A stretch of 64,000 nt of DNA from Nocardioides sp. SLBN-35. GTDB lineage: Bacteria; Actinomycetota; Actinomycetes; Propionibacteriales; Nocardioidaceae. Positions 56,394-64,000 of this stretch are shown piece after piece. The notes under the pieces were generated by a model, which ran no database searches, was not told where the DNA came from, and was given only the letters and a program-made list of their open reading frames with translations. A program made the translations under genes and the position numbers. The number at the start of each line of letters is the position of its first letter. Within the stretch, counting starts at the first letter, position 1. The DNA lies in NCBI RefSeq assembly GCF_006715725.1, contig NZ_VFNU01000001.1, positions 4,464,001-4,528,000 on the forward strand. The letters run 5' to 3'.

Positions 56394-56708
56394 TCAGTAC
56401 ACGAACCGGAACTCCCGGGTTCCTGTCCCGGCGCGAACGGCGGCCAGCACGCGCGGCACCTGGGCGTCGCCTACGCCGGCCCGGGCGAACAGCGCCACCA
56501 GCCAGCGGTAGCTGGCCGGCTGCGCCCACAGACCGACCCGGCTGCTCTGCATGCCGGGCTCCGCCAGCTCGCGCTCGGCCCGCGAGTAGCCGTAGGTCCC
56601 GTCCGGGATCTCGACGACGTCGAACCGGACCTGCCTGCCCTCGGCCTCGATCAGGACCTCGGTGCGGTGCTCCTCCTCGGAGTGCCGTCCCGAGACCACC
56701 ACGCTCAT
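56394..56708 (-). CDS. Small conserved-looking hypothetical protein
   Basis: 104 residues, soluble, no known motif. It starts MSVVVSGRHSEEEHRTEVLIEAEG and ends GTGTREFRFVY; mixed alpha/beta by composition. The ATG is preceded by GGGGGA and lies 13 bases after the purH stop, with the propeller gene 22 bases downstream, so it is in the purH transcript. I do not recognise a family. Confidence 0.7.
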   Translation of the reverse strand: MSVVVSGRHSEEEHRTEVLIEAEGRQVRFDVVEIPDGTYGYSRAERELAEPGMQSSRVGLWAQPASYRWLVALFARAGVGDAQVPRVLAAVRAGTGTREFRFVY

Positions 56709-56721
56709 TCCCCCGTCCAGC

Positions 56722-58311
56722 TCAGTGGAAGAAGTGACGGGTCCCGGTGAAGTACATGGTGACGCCGGCCGCCTGGCAGGCAGCGATGGTCTCCTCGTCA
56801 CGCACCGAGCCGCCCGGCTGCACGATCGCCTTCACGCCGGCGTCGAGCAGGATCTGCGGGCCGTCCGCGAACGGGAAGAACGCGTCGGAGGCGGCGACCG
56901 AGCCGCGCGCCCGCTCCTCGCCCTCGACCAGGGTGTTGGCCCGCTCGACGGCGAGCTTGCAGGAGTCGACCCGGTTGACCTGGCCCATGCCGATGCCGAC
57001 GGCACCGCCGTCGCGCGCCAGCAGGATCGCGTTGGACTTCGCGGCGCGGACCGAGCGCCAGGCGAAGGCGAGGTCCGCAAGGGTCGCCTCGTCGGCGGCC
57101 TCACCGGTCGCCAGCGTCCACGCAGCAGGGTCGTCGCCCTCGGCCTGGAAGCGGTCGGCGTGCTGCATGAGCAGGCCGCCGCTGATCGGCCGGGTCTCGA
57201 CGCCACCCTGCGCGAGCGGCTCGGCGAGGAGGATCCGGATGTTCTTCTTGCCCTGGAGCACCTCGACCGCGCCGTCGTCGTACCCGGGGGCGACGATGAC
57301 CTCGGTGAAGATCTCCGCGACCTGCTGGGCCATCTCGACCGAGACGGGCACGTTGGTGGCGATCACGCCGCCGAACGCGGAGACCGGGTCGCACTCGTGG
57401 GCGCGGCGGTGCGCCTCGGCCACGTCGGCGCCGACCGCGATGCCACACGGGTTGGCGTGCTTGATGATCGCGACGGTCGGCTGGTCGCCGTGGTCGTAGG
57501 CCGCGCGGCGGGCCGCGTCAGTGTCGACGTAGTTGTTGTAGGACATCTCCTTGCCGTGCAGCTGCTCGGCGGCGGCGAGGCCGCCGGGGCCGAAGCCGGA
57601 GCGGTAGAGCGCGGCCGGCTGGTGCGGGTTCTCGCCGTAGCGGAGCACGGCCTGCTTGTCCCAGGTGCCGCCGATCCAGGCCGGGAAGCCGGTGCCCTCG
57701 GAGGAGTCGGTGAGCACCGAGCCCATCCAGGAGGCGACCTGGACGTCGTACGTCGCGGTGTGGACGAACGCCTTGGCGGCCAGCGCCTTGCGCTCGTCGT
57801 ACGTGAAGCCCTCGCCCTGCGCGGCACTCAGCGCCGCGGCGTAGTCGGCGCCGTCGGTGACGATCGCGACCGAGGGGTGGTTCTTCGCGGCGGCGCGGAC
57901 CATGGACGGGCCGCCGATGTCGATCTTCTCGATGCAGTCGTCGACGCCGGCACCCGAGGCGACGGTCGCGGCGAACGGGTACAGGTTGACCACGACCAGG
58001 TCGAACGGCGCGACCTCGAGCTCCTCGAGCTGACGGACGTGGTCGGGCAGGCGGCGGTCGGCGAGGATGCCGGCGTGCACCCGCGGGTGCAGCGTCTTGA
58101 CCCGGCCGTCGAGGCACTCCGGGAAGCCGGTCAGGTCCTCGACCTTGGTCACCGGGAGGCCGAGCGACTCGATGAGGGCGGCCGAGCCGCCGGTCGACAC
58201 GAGCTCGACGCCGGCGGCCGCGAGGCCCTGCACCAGGTCGTCGAGACCGGTCTTGTCGAAGACGGAGACCAGCGCGCGCTTGATCTTGATCCGGTCGGGC
58301 GTGGTGGACAT
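56722..58311 (-). CDS. purH: AICAR formyltransferase / IMP cyclohydrolase
   Basis: 529 residues, bifunctional enzyme for the last two steps of IMP synthesis. The N-terminal IMP cyclohydrolase domain (~1-200) has STGGSAALIESLGLPVTKV and KTLHPRVHAG. The C-terminal AICAR formyltransferase domain has RYGENPHQPAALY and the catalytic IIKHANPCG. ATG at 58311 with AGGAG four bases upstream. A ZTP riboswitch lies directly upstream, linking expression to ZMP/ZTP, the substrate that accumulates when 10-formyl-THF is short. Confidence 0.97.
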   Translation of the reverse strand: MSTTPDRIKIKRALVSVFDKTGLDDLVQGLAAAGVELVSTGGSAALIESLGLPVTKVEDLTGFPECLDGRVKTLHPRVHAGILADRRLPDHVRQLEELEVAPFDLVVVNLYPFAATVASGAGVDDCIEKIDIGGPSMVRAAAKNHPSVAIVTDGADYAAALSAAQGEGFTYDERKALAAKAFVHTATYDVQVASWMGSVLTDSSEGTGFPAWIGGTWDKQAVLRYGENPHQPAALYRSGFGPGGLAAAEQLHGKEMSYNNYVDTDAARRAAYDHGDQPTVAIIKHANPCGIAVGADVAEAHRRAHECDPVSAFGGVIATNVPVSVEMAQQVAEIFTEVIVAPGYDDGAVEVLQGKKNIRILLAEPLAQGGVETRPISGGLLMQHADRFQAEGDDPAAWTLATGEAADEATLADLAFAWRSVRAAKSNAILLARDGGAVGIGMGQVNRVDSCKLAVERANTLVEGEERARGSVAASDAFFPFADGPQILLDAGVKAIVQPGGSVRDEETIAACQAAGVTMYFTGTRHFFH

Positions 58312-58340
58312 CGGGCTCCTCATCGGTCGGTGGTCTCGAT

Positions 58341-58413
58341 GAGGGCACCCAGGCGATCGATGCCGACTCGTCACTCCCTGGTGGTGGCCCACCTGCGCCA
58401 GTCGTGTGCCCTC
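58341..58413 (-). promoter_or_regulatory. ZTP (pfl-type) riboswitch upstream of purH
   Basis: Read on the minus strand, the conserved core is ACGACTGGCGCAGGTGGG, then CCACCACCAGGGAGTG, and, after a variable linker, CGCCTGGGTGCC. P1 is closed by GAGGGCAC (58413-58406) pairing with GTGCCCTC (58348-58341). This matches the ZTP aptamer, which senses AICAR phosphates and turns on folate and purine genes. The expression platform looks translational: CTCATCG (58343-58337), which shares bases with P1, can pair with CGATGAG (58325-58319) just at the AGGAG ribosome site (58320-58316). Ligand binding would favour P1 and free the site. Confidence 0.93.
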
Positions 58414-58426
58414 AGTCTATCGGCGT

Positions 58427-59041
58427 TCAGCCTCCCAGCCGAACCCGCCGGCCGTCGACGGTGAACCCCTCCCGGGCCATCCGGCCGACCGACTCGACGA
58501 GCATGGCCCGCTCGGCGACCTTGATCCGCTCGTGGAGCGTATCGACGGTGTCGTCGTCCTCCACGGGTACGACGGTCTGGGCCACGATCGCACCGGTGTC
58601 GACGCCGGCGTCGACCACGAACAGGGTCGCGCCGGTGACCTTCACGCCGTACGCCAACGCGTCGGCCGGCCCGTGCATGCCCGGGAACGACGGCGACAGG
58701 GCCGGGTGGGTGTTGACGGTCATGCCGCCGAACCTGCCGAGGAACTTCTCCCCCACCAGCTTCATGAACCCCGCCAGCACCACGAGGTCAGGCTCGAAGG
58801 CGGCGACCTTGTCGGTCAGCGCGCGGTCCCAGTACCCACGACTGCTGTGGTCGCTGACCTTCGCCACGAAGGTCGGTACGCCGGCCCGCTCGGCCCGGGC
58901 GAGGCCCTCGATGTGGTCGCGGTCGGCCCCGACGGCGACCACCCGGGCGCCGTACGACGGGTCGGCGCAGGCGTCGAGCAATGCCTGGAGGTTGGTGCCG
59001 GAGCCCGACACGAGGACGACGATACGAGGACGAGCGGGCAC
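58427..59041 (-). CDS. purN: Phosphoribosylglycinamide formyltransferase
   Basis: 204 residues. Transfers formyl from 10-formyl-THF to GAR in purine synthesis. Catalytic Asn, His and Asp are in VNTHPALSPSFPG and VDAGVDTGAIV; the phosphate loop is LVSGSGTNLQALLDAC. GTG start with TAGACT ending seven bases upstream, suggesting its own leaderless promoter in the 27-base gap after perM. The riboswitch follows its stop by 13 bases. Confidence 0.97.
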   Translation of the reverse strand: MPARPRIVVLVSGSGTNLQALLDACADPSYGARVVAVGADRDHIEGLARAERAGVPTFVAKVSDHSSRGYWDRALTDKVAAFEPDLVVLAGFMKLVGEKFLGRFGGMTVNTHPALSPSFPGMHGPADALAYGVKVTGATLFVVDAGVDTGAIVAQTVVPVEDDDTVDTLHERIKVAERAMLVESVGRMAREGFTVDGRRVRLGG

Positions 59042-59068
59042 GGCCCGGAGTCTAGGACGTCCCGGGCC

Positions 59069-60388
59069 TCAGGAACGACGCGGCAGCCGCGCACGGACGG
59101 CTCGCAGCCCCCGACGGACCCGGCCGTCGGCGTCGCGCTGCCACCAGCACACGCCCAGCGCACCGACCACGCCGCCGATGCCGAACGACGTGATCGCGTG
59201 CAGCAGGACGTCGAAGGTGTAGGGCCCGACGTCCTGCATCCGGCCCGGGCCGACCGCCCCTCCTGCGAAGGCCGACACGAGCGCGAGGACGACCCCGGCG
59301 CTGATCCCGCCGGCGCAGCCGCGGATCGCGGCGCGGTCCCAGGCCAGGACCGGCCGGTCGCGCTGGACCTGACCGGCGGTCAGGGCGGCCAGCAGGAGCG
59401 GGGTGAGCATCAGCCAGTCGGTCCACCACGGCTGGCTGCCCTGGTCGGGCAGCGCGGCGAGCAGCGGGAACATCGGCAGCGGGCCGAGCACGACGGCGGT
59501 CGTGGAGACGGTGGTGCCGGTGCCGACGGTGAAGCCGGGCCCGATCAGGTAGGCGCTGGAGAAGAGCAGCGCGTTGGGGAGCAGCAGCAGGGTGAGCGCG
59601 GTCATCAGCAGCACCGCACCCGCGTCGGCGTGCAGCTGCGAGACCACGTTGGCCGCGGTCGAGAAGTCGAGCACGAACGCCGCAACCAGCGCGACCAGGC
59701 ACACCAGCGCCCAGCGGGTGAGGATCCGGCGGGCGACGAGGGCGGCGTCACGCACCGCAGGGGGTACGACGGGCAGCCAGATCGCCGCGCGACCGGAGCC
59801 GAACGCGATGGCCGATCCCCCGACACCGAGTCCCAGCAGCACCGACCAGAGCACGACCCGCGCCACAGAGGGCGAGGAGGCGGCGGTGGCGGCGACCGAG
59901 GTGGTGAGGACGCCGACGACGGCGTACCCGATCGTGAACAGGCCGGCGGCGTACGGGACGGTGAGGTCGCGGGCGCCGTCGGCGATCCGGTCGGCGTCGG
60001 GGCCGTGCCCGGAGATCGACTCGCCGACCCGGTGCCCGACGCGCCAGACCACCCAGGCGCAGAGCAGGGTGAGGCCGAGCGGCATCGCGCTGATCCGCAC
60101 GCCCTCGACCGCGACGGTGGAGCCGTGGGCCATCAGCCAGCCGTGGGCGCCGACCCGCAGCGCGCCGCTGGGCGCGCCCTCGCCTCCGGCGTCGGTGAGG
60201 AACCAGCCGACCACGGCGACCGCCATGCAGACCAGGAGCGGCGCACCCGCGGCGATGATGCCGCCGATGCTGGCCGTCGGCACGAGCGGCCGGGTCGTGG
60301 CCAGCTGGCGACGCAGGTCGGCGTCCGAGGCTGCCCCGGAGCGCCCGGGTCCACTGCGGCGTGCCGGCGGCGACTGGAGGGACGTCAT
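59069..60388 (-). CDS. DUF6350 membrane protein, PerM-like
   Basis: 439 residues, ten or more helices. Position directly upstream of purN-purH matches mycobacterial perM (Rv0955), a membrane protein tied to cell division and magnesium-limited growth. The short cytoplasmic N-terminus (SPPARRSGPGRSGAA) precedes the first helix near residue 45. I assign it by helix pattern and gene order, so the functional name is tentative. ATG start. Confidence 0.82.
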   Translation of the reverse strand: MTSLQSPPARRSGPGRSGAASDADLRRQLATTRPLVPTASIGGIIAAGAPLLVCMAVAVVGWFLTDAGGEGAPSGALRVGAHGWLMAHGSTVAVEGVRISAMPLGLTLLCAWVVWRVGHRVGESISGHGPDADRIADGARDLTVPYAAGLFTIGYAVVGVLTTSVAATAASSPSVARVVLWSVLLGLGVGGSAIAFGSGRAAIWLPVVPPAVRDAALVARRILTRWALVCLVALVAAFVLDFSTAANVVSQLHADAGAVLLMTALTLLLLPNALLFSSAYLIGPGFTVGTGTTVSTTAVVLGPLPMFPLLAALPDQGSQPWWTDWLMLTPLLLAALTAGQVQRDRPVLAWDRAAIRGCAGGISAGVVLALVSAFAGGAVGPGRMQDVGPYTFDVLLHAITSFGIGGVVGALGVCWWQRDADGRVRRGLRAVRARLPRRS

Positions 60389-60523
60389 GGTCCGTCCATC
60401 TTCACGCGCCGGACCGGCCGGTTCGGCCCGCCACGCCGGGGACGCCCGCATCACCGACGAGACGACCGCCACCGCGACACGGGTTAGAACCGGTGACCCC
60501 CGGCGAAGTAGGTTGGTGCGGCC

Positions 60524-62476
60524 ATGACCGCGGACGACCAGGTGACCCCGAGCACCGAGCAGCCCCGGTCCGCCTACGTGAGCAGCGCGGACCTGACCAG
60601 CAGCTTCGACGCCTTCTACAAGGACGCCCGCGACCGGCTGCTGCTGCAGACCTTCGCCCTGACCGGCGACCTCGCCGTGGCGCGGAGCGCGGTGCGCGAG
60701 GCATTCGTCGTGTCCTGGCACCACTGGCGCAAGACCGGACGGCTCCCCGAGCCGGAGTCGGCCGTGCGTCCCGACGCCTGGCGCAAGGCGCTGCGTCGCG
60801 CCAGCACCCGGCCCTGGCACCGCAAGAAGGACCTCGGCGAGGAGACCCGCCGTACCCTCGAGGCGCTCGGCGCAGTCCCGGTGGTCCAGCGCAAGGCGCT
60901 GCTGCTGACCCAGCTGGCCGCGGTGACCATGGAGGAGATGGCCCACGAGATCGGGCTGCCCACCGAGGCGGCCGAGCGTGAGCTCCAGCAGGGTGCCGCC
61001 CAGTTCGCGACGGCGCTCGAGATCCCGACCTCCGCGATCCCGCTCGCGCTCAACGGGCTCGCCGACGCCACCCGGTCGGTGACCTGGCCGCGGGTGACGA
61101 TCATCCGCCGCGCGGGTGCCGCCCGGCGCCGCGCCCACACCGTCGTCGGCGGGGCCGTGGCCGTGGTCGCACTCGTCGCCGGCGGTGCCGTCGCGGCCGA
61201 CAGCACCGGCGTACGCCCGACCCTCGACCGCGAGGACGTGCCCGCCGCCGGTGGCCCGCCGCCGGCCGGGCCCGCGATCACCACGCTCCCCGACACCTCG
61301 CTGGTGCCGGTCGACGCCGTCCAGCAGGCCGTCAGCGGCCGGGGATGGCAGCAGGGCACGACGAGCGACAACTCCAGCGGCAACGGCCTGGTGCTCCCCT
61401 GCCAGGCGGCGCGGTACGCCGACCCGCAGGGCACCGCCGCCTGGGTCCGCACCTTCCGCGACAGCACCCGACCGCAAGCGGCGCGCAACCTGATCCAGGT
61501 CGCGGAGGCGTCCTCCTCCGAGCAGCGGGCGGTGCGCACCTACCGGCACGCCCGGCGCTGGTTCGCCACCTGCCCCTCGCCCGACGAGGACGCCACCGCG
61601 GTCCCGCGCACCCAGCTGGTCAGCACCGCCGACCTGCCGGGCGTGGGCGACCAGTCGACGCTGTTCGTGCTGCGCTCGCGCTCCGACGCGATGACGTACG
61701 TCGTCGGCGTGGCCCGCACCGGCCTGTTCACCACCGTCACCTCGCTGGCCACCACGATGCCGCCGGCGAAGGCCAACCGGGCCGGCGTCGCCCGCCTGCT
61801 CTCGACCGCCGTCGGCCGGATCTGCGCGCTGCCCGACGCCGGCGCCTGCGCGACCCCGAACCCGACGCCGACGCCGCGCGCGCCCTTCCCGGCCGGTGCG
61901 ACGAACTGGATGCTCTCCGAGATCGACCTGCCGCCGATCACCCCGGAGCCCGGTCCCTGGGTCGGCACCCCGGCCACCAAGCTCACCGAGGACCGGATCG
62001 ACGCCGGCGCGATCGGTTGCGACACCGCCCACCTGTTCGGCAAGTTCCGCAACCAGGAAATCCAGGGCAACGAGTTCCGCACCTTCGTGTTCGGCGGGGC
62101 GCAGCTGCCGCCGCAGGTCGGGCTCACCCAGACCGTCGGCAGCCTGCCGAGCGGCGCCGCGGGCGCCTTCGTGACCCGCTTCCGCGAGCAGATGACCGCC
62201 TGCCCCGACCTGGACGCCACGGCCGGCACCGAGGTCGTGGAGCTGCTCAGCTCCGGCAAGGGCCCGCAGGCCCTCTCCGCCTGGCACCTCAGCACCGCGC
62301 TGCCCGGCGACCGGACGATCGAGTACGACGTCGCGGTGCTCCGCCAGGGCACCGCCGTGTCCGTCCTCGCCTACGTCGCGGCTCCCAAGGCCACCATGGC
62401 CGACGAGGACTTCGTCGCGCTCGCCCAGCGCGCCCTCGAGCGGCTGGCCCGCACGGCTCCCTACGATCCGAGCTGA
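60524..62476 (+). CDS. Sigma-factor-like domain fused to a membrane helix and exported sensor domain
   Basis: 650 residues. Residues ~25-75 resemble ECF region 2 (FDAFYKDARDRLLLQTFALTG, AVREAFVVSWHHW). Residues ~110-170 resemble region 4 (VPVVQRKALLLTQLA, MEEMAHEIGLPTEAAEREL), though the DNA-recognition helix is degenerate. A single helix at ~205-227 follows a basic stretch. The exported ~420 residues carry paired Cys (LPCQAA, FATCPSP, ICALPDAGAC, IGCDTA, MTACPD) in two similar halves, like PknH-type sensor domains. It may be a tethered regulator or a sequestration device. TAGGTT lies nine bases before the ATG and GAACC 16 bases further up. Confidence 0.85.
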   Translation: MTADDQVTPSTEQPRSAYVSSADLTSSFDAFYKDARDRLLLQTFALTGDLAVARSAVREAFVVSWHHWRKTGRLPEPESAVRPDAWRKALRRASTRPWHRKKDLGEETRRTLEALGAVPVVQRKALLLTQLAAVTMEEMAHEIGLPTEAAERELQQGAAQFATALEIPTSAIPLALNGLADATRSVTWPRVTIIRRAGAARRRAHTVVGGAVAVVALVAGGAVAADSTGVRPTLDREDVPAAGGPPPAGPAITTLPDTSLVPVDAVQQAVSGRGWQQGTTSDNSSGNGLVLPCQAARYADPQGTAAWVRTFRDSTRPQAARNLIQVAEASSSEQRAVRTYRHARRWFATCPSPDEDATAVPRTQLVSTADLPGVGDQSTLFVLRSRSDAMTYVVGVARTGLFTTVTSLATTMPPAKANRAGVARLLSTAVGRICALPDAGACATPNPTPTPRAPFPAGATNWMLSEIDLPPITPEPGPWVGTPATKLTEDRIDAGAIGCDTAHLFGKFRNQEIQGNEFRTFVFGGAQLPPQVGLTQTVGSLPSGAAGAFVTRFREQMTACPDLDATAGTEVVELLSSGKGPQALSAWHLSTALPGDRTIEYDVAVLRQGTAVSVLAYVAAPKATMADEDFVALAQRALERLARTAPYDPS

Positions 62477-62497
62477 TCGAACTTTCTCGGCAGACCG

Positions 62498-62527
62498 TGC
62501 AACCGGGCACGGTCCTCGGGCGTATCC
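62498..62527 (+). promoter_or_regulatory. Candidate ECF-type promoter of the sigma/anti-sigma pair
   Basis: TGCAACC (62498-62504), 16 bases, CGTATCC (62521-62527). The AAC-type -35 and CGT-type -10 suit an ECF sigma factor controlling its own operon, which starts 42 bases downstream. A short hairpin ACCGTGC/GCACGGT (62494-62513) overlaps the -35 and could end the upstream gene. Confidence 0.5.
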
Positions 62528-62569
62528 ATCTCGACAGTCCGCGAACGCGGAGCACGAGAGGAGGTCGGC

Positions 62570-63079
62570 GTGGACGCAGCTGAGTTCGACGAGTTCTACA
62601 CGGCCTCGTTCCGCCGGGTGACCGGGCAGGTGTACGCGATGATCGGCGACCTCGACGAGGCCACCGACTGCACGCAGGAGGCGTTCGCCCGGGCCTGGGC
62701 GCACCGGCGCAAGCTGGACCGCGCGGCGCACCCCGAGGCGTGGGTGCGCACCACCGCCCACCGGCTCGCGGTGAGCCGCTGGCGGCGCCGCAAGCGCGGC
62801 GAGCGCTCCCCCGACCGGGCCCTGCAGCCCGTCGGTACGGCGGCCGTGGTCGACGAGTCCCACGTGGCACTCGTCGCCGCGCTGCGCCGGCTGCCCGAGG
62901 CCCAGCGCCAGGCGCTGGTCCTCCACCACATCGCCGACCTCCCGGTCCAGCAGGTCGCGGCCGAGGTCGGCGTACCCGAGGGAACCATCAAGGCCCGGCT
63001 CAGTCGCGGCAGAGCGGCACTCGCCGCCCTGCTCGCCGACGAGCCCGGCATCGCGGGAGGAGGTACGAGCCGTGCCTGA
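62570..63079 (+). CDS. ECF sigma factor, SigE-like subgroup
   Basis: 169 residues. Region 2 (EFDEFYTASFRRVTGQVYAM, ATDCTQEAFARAWAHRRKL) and region 4 (LPEAQRQALVLHHIADLPVQ, EVGVPEGTIKARLSRGRAAL) are both intact, unlike in the fused protein upstream. Directs polymerase to stress-type promoters. GTG start with GAGAGGAGG upstream. Overlaps the next gene by eight bases, so the pair is co-translated. Confidence 0.95.
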   Translation: MDAAEFDEFYTASFRRVTGQVYAMIGDLDEATDCTQEAFARAWAHRRKLDRAAHPEAWVRTTAHRLAVSRWRRRKRGERSPDRALQPVGTAAVVDESHVALVAALRRLPEAQRQALVLHHIADLPVQQVAAEVGVPEGTIKARLSRGRAALAALLADEPGIAGGGTSRA

Positions 63080-64000
63080 CCACGACCCCACCGAGGAGCT
63101 CACCCGGTTCGGAGCCGAGCTCCGCGCAGGAGGAGACATGCCGCTCTCTGCCGCCGACGTCCGTCGCCGCGGCGACCGGATCCGCCGGCGTCGTACGGCG
63201 CTCGTGGCGGGCGGTGCCGCGCTCGCCGTCGCCGCCGTCACCGTGCCGATCCTCGCGCTGACCGGCCACGGCGGCGACCCCGACAAGCACCTGGTCACCA
63301 AGGACCCCTCGACCAGCAGGTCGCTCGGCAGGTCCGACCTGCTGCGCGACGAGGACACCCAGTACGAGCCCGGATCGTCGGGGGCCTTCCACACCACCGA
63401 CACCTTCGAGGGTGACGCCCAGGCGACCTATCACGTGTGCGAGCAGGGCAACCCGAGCTCGCTCGGCGCGACCCGCAGCCTCACCCGCACGTTCGCCCTG
63501 ACCCCGCCCGAGGAGGCGAGTGACGTCGTGGCCGCGCCGGGCGAGGGCCTGGTCGAGATGGTCGCGGAGTTCCCCGACCACGCCACCGCCCAGGCAGCCT
63601 TCGACACCTGGACCGACTGGATCACCAGCTGCACCACCCGGCTCGGCGACTTCGAGAACTCCCGGGTCAGCCCGGATCCCGAGACCGTCCCGCTGGCCGC
63701 GGAGGGGAAGGCCGTCATCTACGACCTGAGCTGGGGACCGGCACCCGAGGAGATCGATCCCTACGGCGACTCCGGCTTCATCAACGAGACCGGCCTGGTC
63801 GTCGAGGACAACCGGATCGCCGTGGTCGGGCTGACCATCGTCGGCCAGGACTACAACTTCCTGCCCGAGGACGGCGGCACCCCGATGTACCGGATGCTGC
63901 CGGTCGCCGCCGAGCGCCTGCTCCCCGGCGACGGGCCGCCGGCCACCCAGCCGAGCGCGCCGGACGACCGCACGACGTCCGACGGCCCCTCGGGTGCCGC
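63072..64000 (+). CDS. Membrane protein with exported domain, probable anti-sigma partner (runs off right edge)
   Basis: Open to the end of the window, over 309 residues. A short cytoplasmic N-terminus (PDHDPTEELTRFGAELRAGG, LSAADVRRRGDRIRRRR), one helix at ~43-63, then an exported domain with Cys in HVCEQGN and SCTTRL resembling one half of the exported domain of the fused protein. The order sigma-then-membrane protein and the 8-base overlap suggest an anti-sigma factor, but the N-terminus lacks the HxxxCxxC zinc motif. GTG start; AGGAGG lies about eight bases upstream. The C-terminus is Pro/Ser-rich where the sequence stops. Confidence 0.85.
   Translation, partial: MPDHDPTEELTRFGAELRAGGDMPLSAADVRRRGDRIRRRRTALVAGGAALAVAAVTVPILALTGHGGDPDKHLVTKDPSTSRSLGRSDLLRDEDTQYEPGSSGAFHTTDTFEGDAQATYHVCEQGNPSSLGATRSLTRTFALTPPEEASDVVAAPGEGLVEMVAEFPDHATAQAAFDTWTDWITSCTTRLGDFENSRVSPDPETVPLAAEGKAVIYDLSWGPAPEEIDPYGDSGFINETGLVVEDNRIAVVGLTIVGQDYNFLPEDGGTPMYRMLPVAAERLLPGDGPPATQPSAPDDRTTSDGPSGA

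Overview
The window reads as chromosome of a high-GC Gram-positive actinobacterium, most like Nocardioides or another Propionibacteriales member. The evidence is very high GC with strong third-position bias, frequent GTG starts, monomeric NADP isocitrate dehydrogenase, a three-subunit SdhCAB, an SCO4848-type membrane protein, a perM-purN-purH neighbourhood and a methylmalonyl-CoA mutase operon. The species call is inference. I saw no rRNA, tRNA, CRISPR array, insertion sequence or prophage. No stretch over 300 bases lacks a gene; the longest gap is 189 bases (13638-13826).

Region 1 (1-19.1 kb) looks like a nucleoside and nucleobase island. A nucleoside-type ABC importer (13827-19034) is divergent from cdd-deoA (11932-13637). 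Further left is a six-gene minus-strand chain in which every junction is a 4-base start/stop overlap: uracil-type NCS2 permease, the FAD, 2Fe-2S and Mo subunits of a molybdenum hydroxylase, a CoxG protein and an amidase cut by the left edge. A PucR regulator sits between this chain and a divergent DUF2877-fdrA-DUF1116 trio (8236-11857), homologous to E. coli YlbF-FdrA-YlbE (AllHFG), the oxamate carbamoyltransferase. My main hypothesis is an oxidative pyrimidine route: nucleoside to uracil or thymine, oxidation by the Mo enzyme, ring opening outside the window, phosphorolytic removal of carbamoyl by the FdrA trio, and amidase release of ammonia.

Region 2 (19.1-34.3 kb) holds a DUF3060 protein, an M20D amidohydrolase, the mutA-mutB-meaB propionate operon, two paralogous small membrane proteins, a VOC protein, a GT4 glycosyltransferase, DUF1345 and FUSC membrane proteins, a LysR regulator, an FdhF/YdeP-type molybdoenzyme and a Dyp peroxidase.

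Region 3 (34.3-53.3 kb) holds sdhCAB with a good intrinsic terminator, a membrane adenylyl cyclase, YihY-SCO4848, a 2'-5' RNA ligase-like protein, trpS, an MFS transporter, a single-chain ABC exporter with one degenerate ATP site, an AlkD-like protein, icd, an aquaporin with a Gln-rich tail, a lipoprotein and mdh.

Region 4 (53.3-64 kb) is a minus-strand purine/one-carbon block (perM, purN, ZTP riboswitch, purH, small unknown, beta-propeller protein, folD, DUF3017). It is followed on the plus strand by a sigma-factor-like protein fused to a membrane helix and an exported domain, and next to it an unfused ECF sigma factor with its membrane partner, which runs off the right edge.

Two expression habits recur. 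Many genes have a TANNNT -10 box 5-9 bases before the start codon, which suggests leaderless mRNAs. Co-directional genes are very often joined by NTGA overlaps, one of which implies a CTG start codon.
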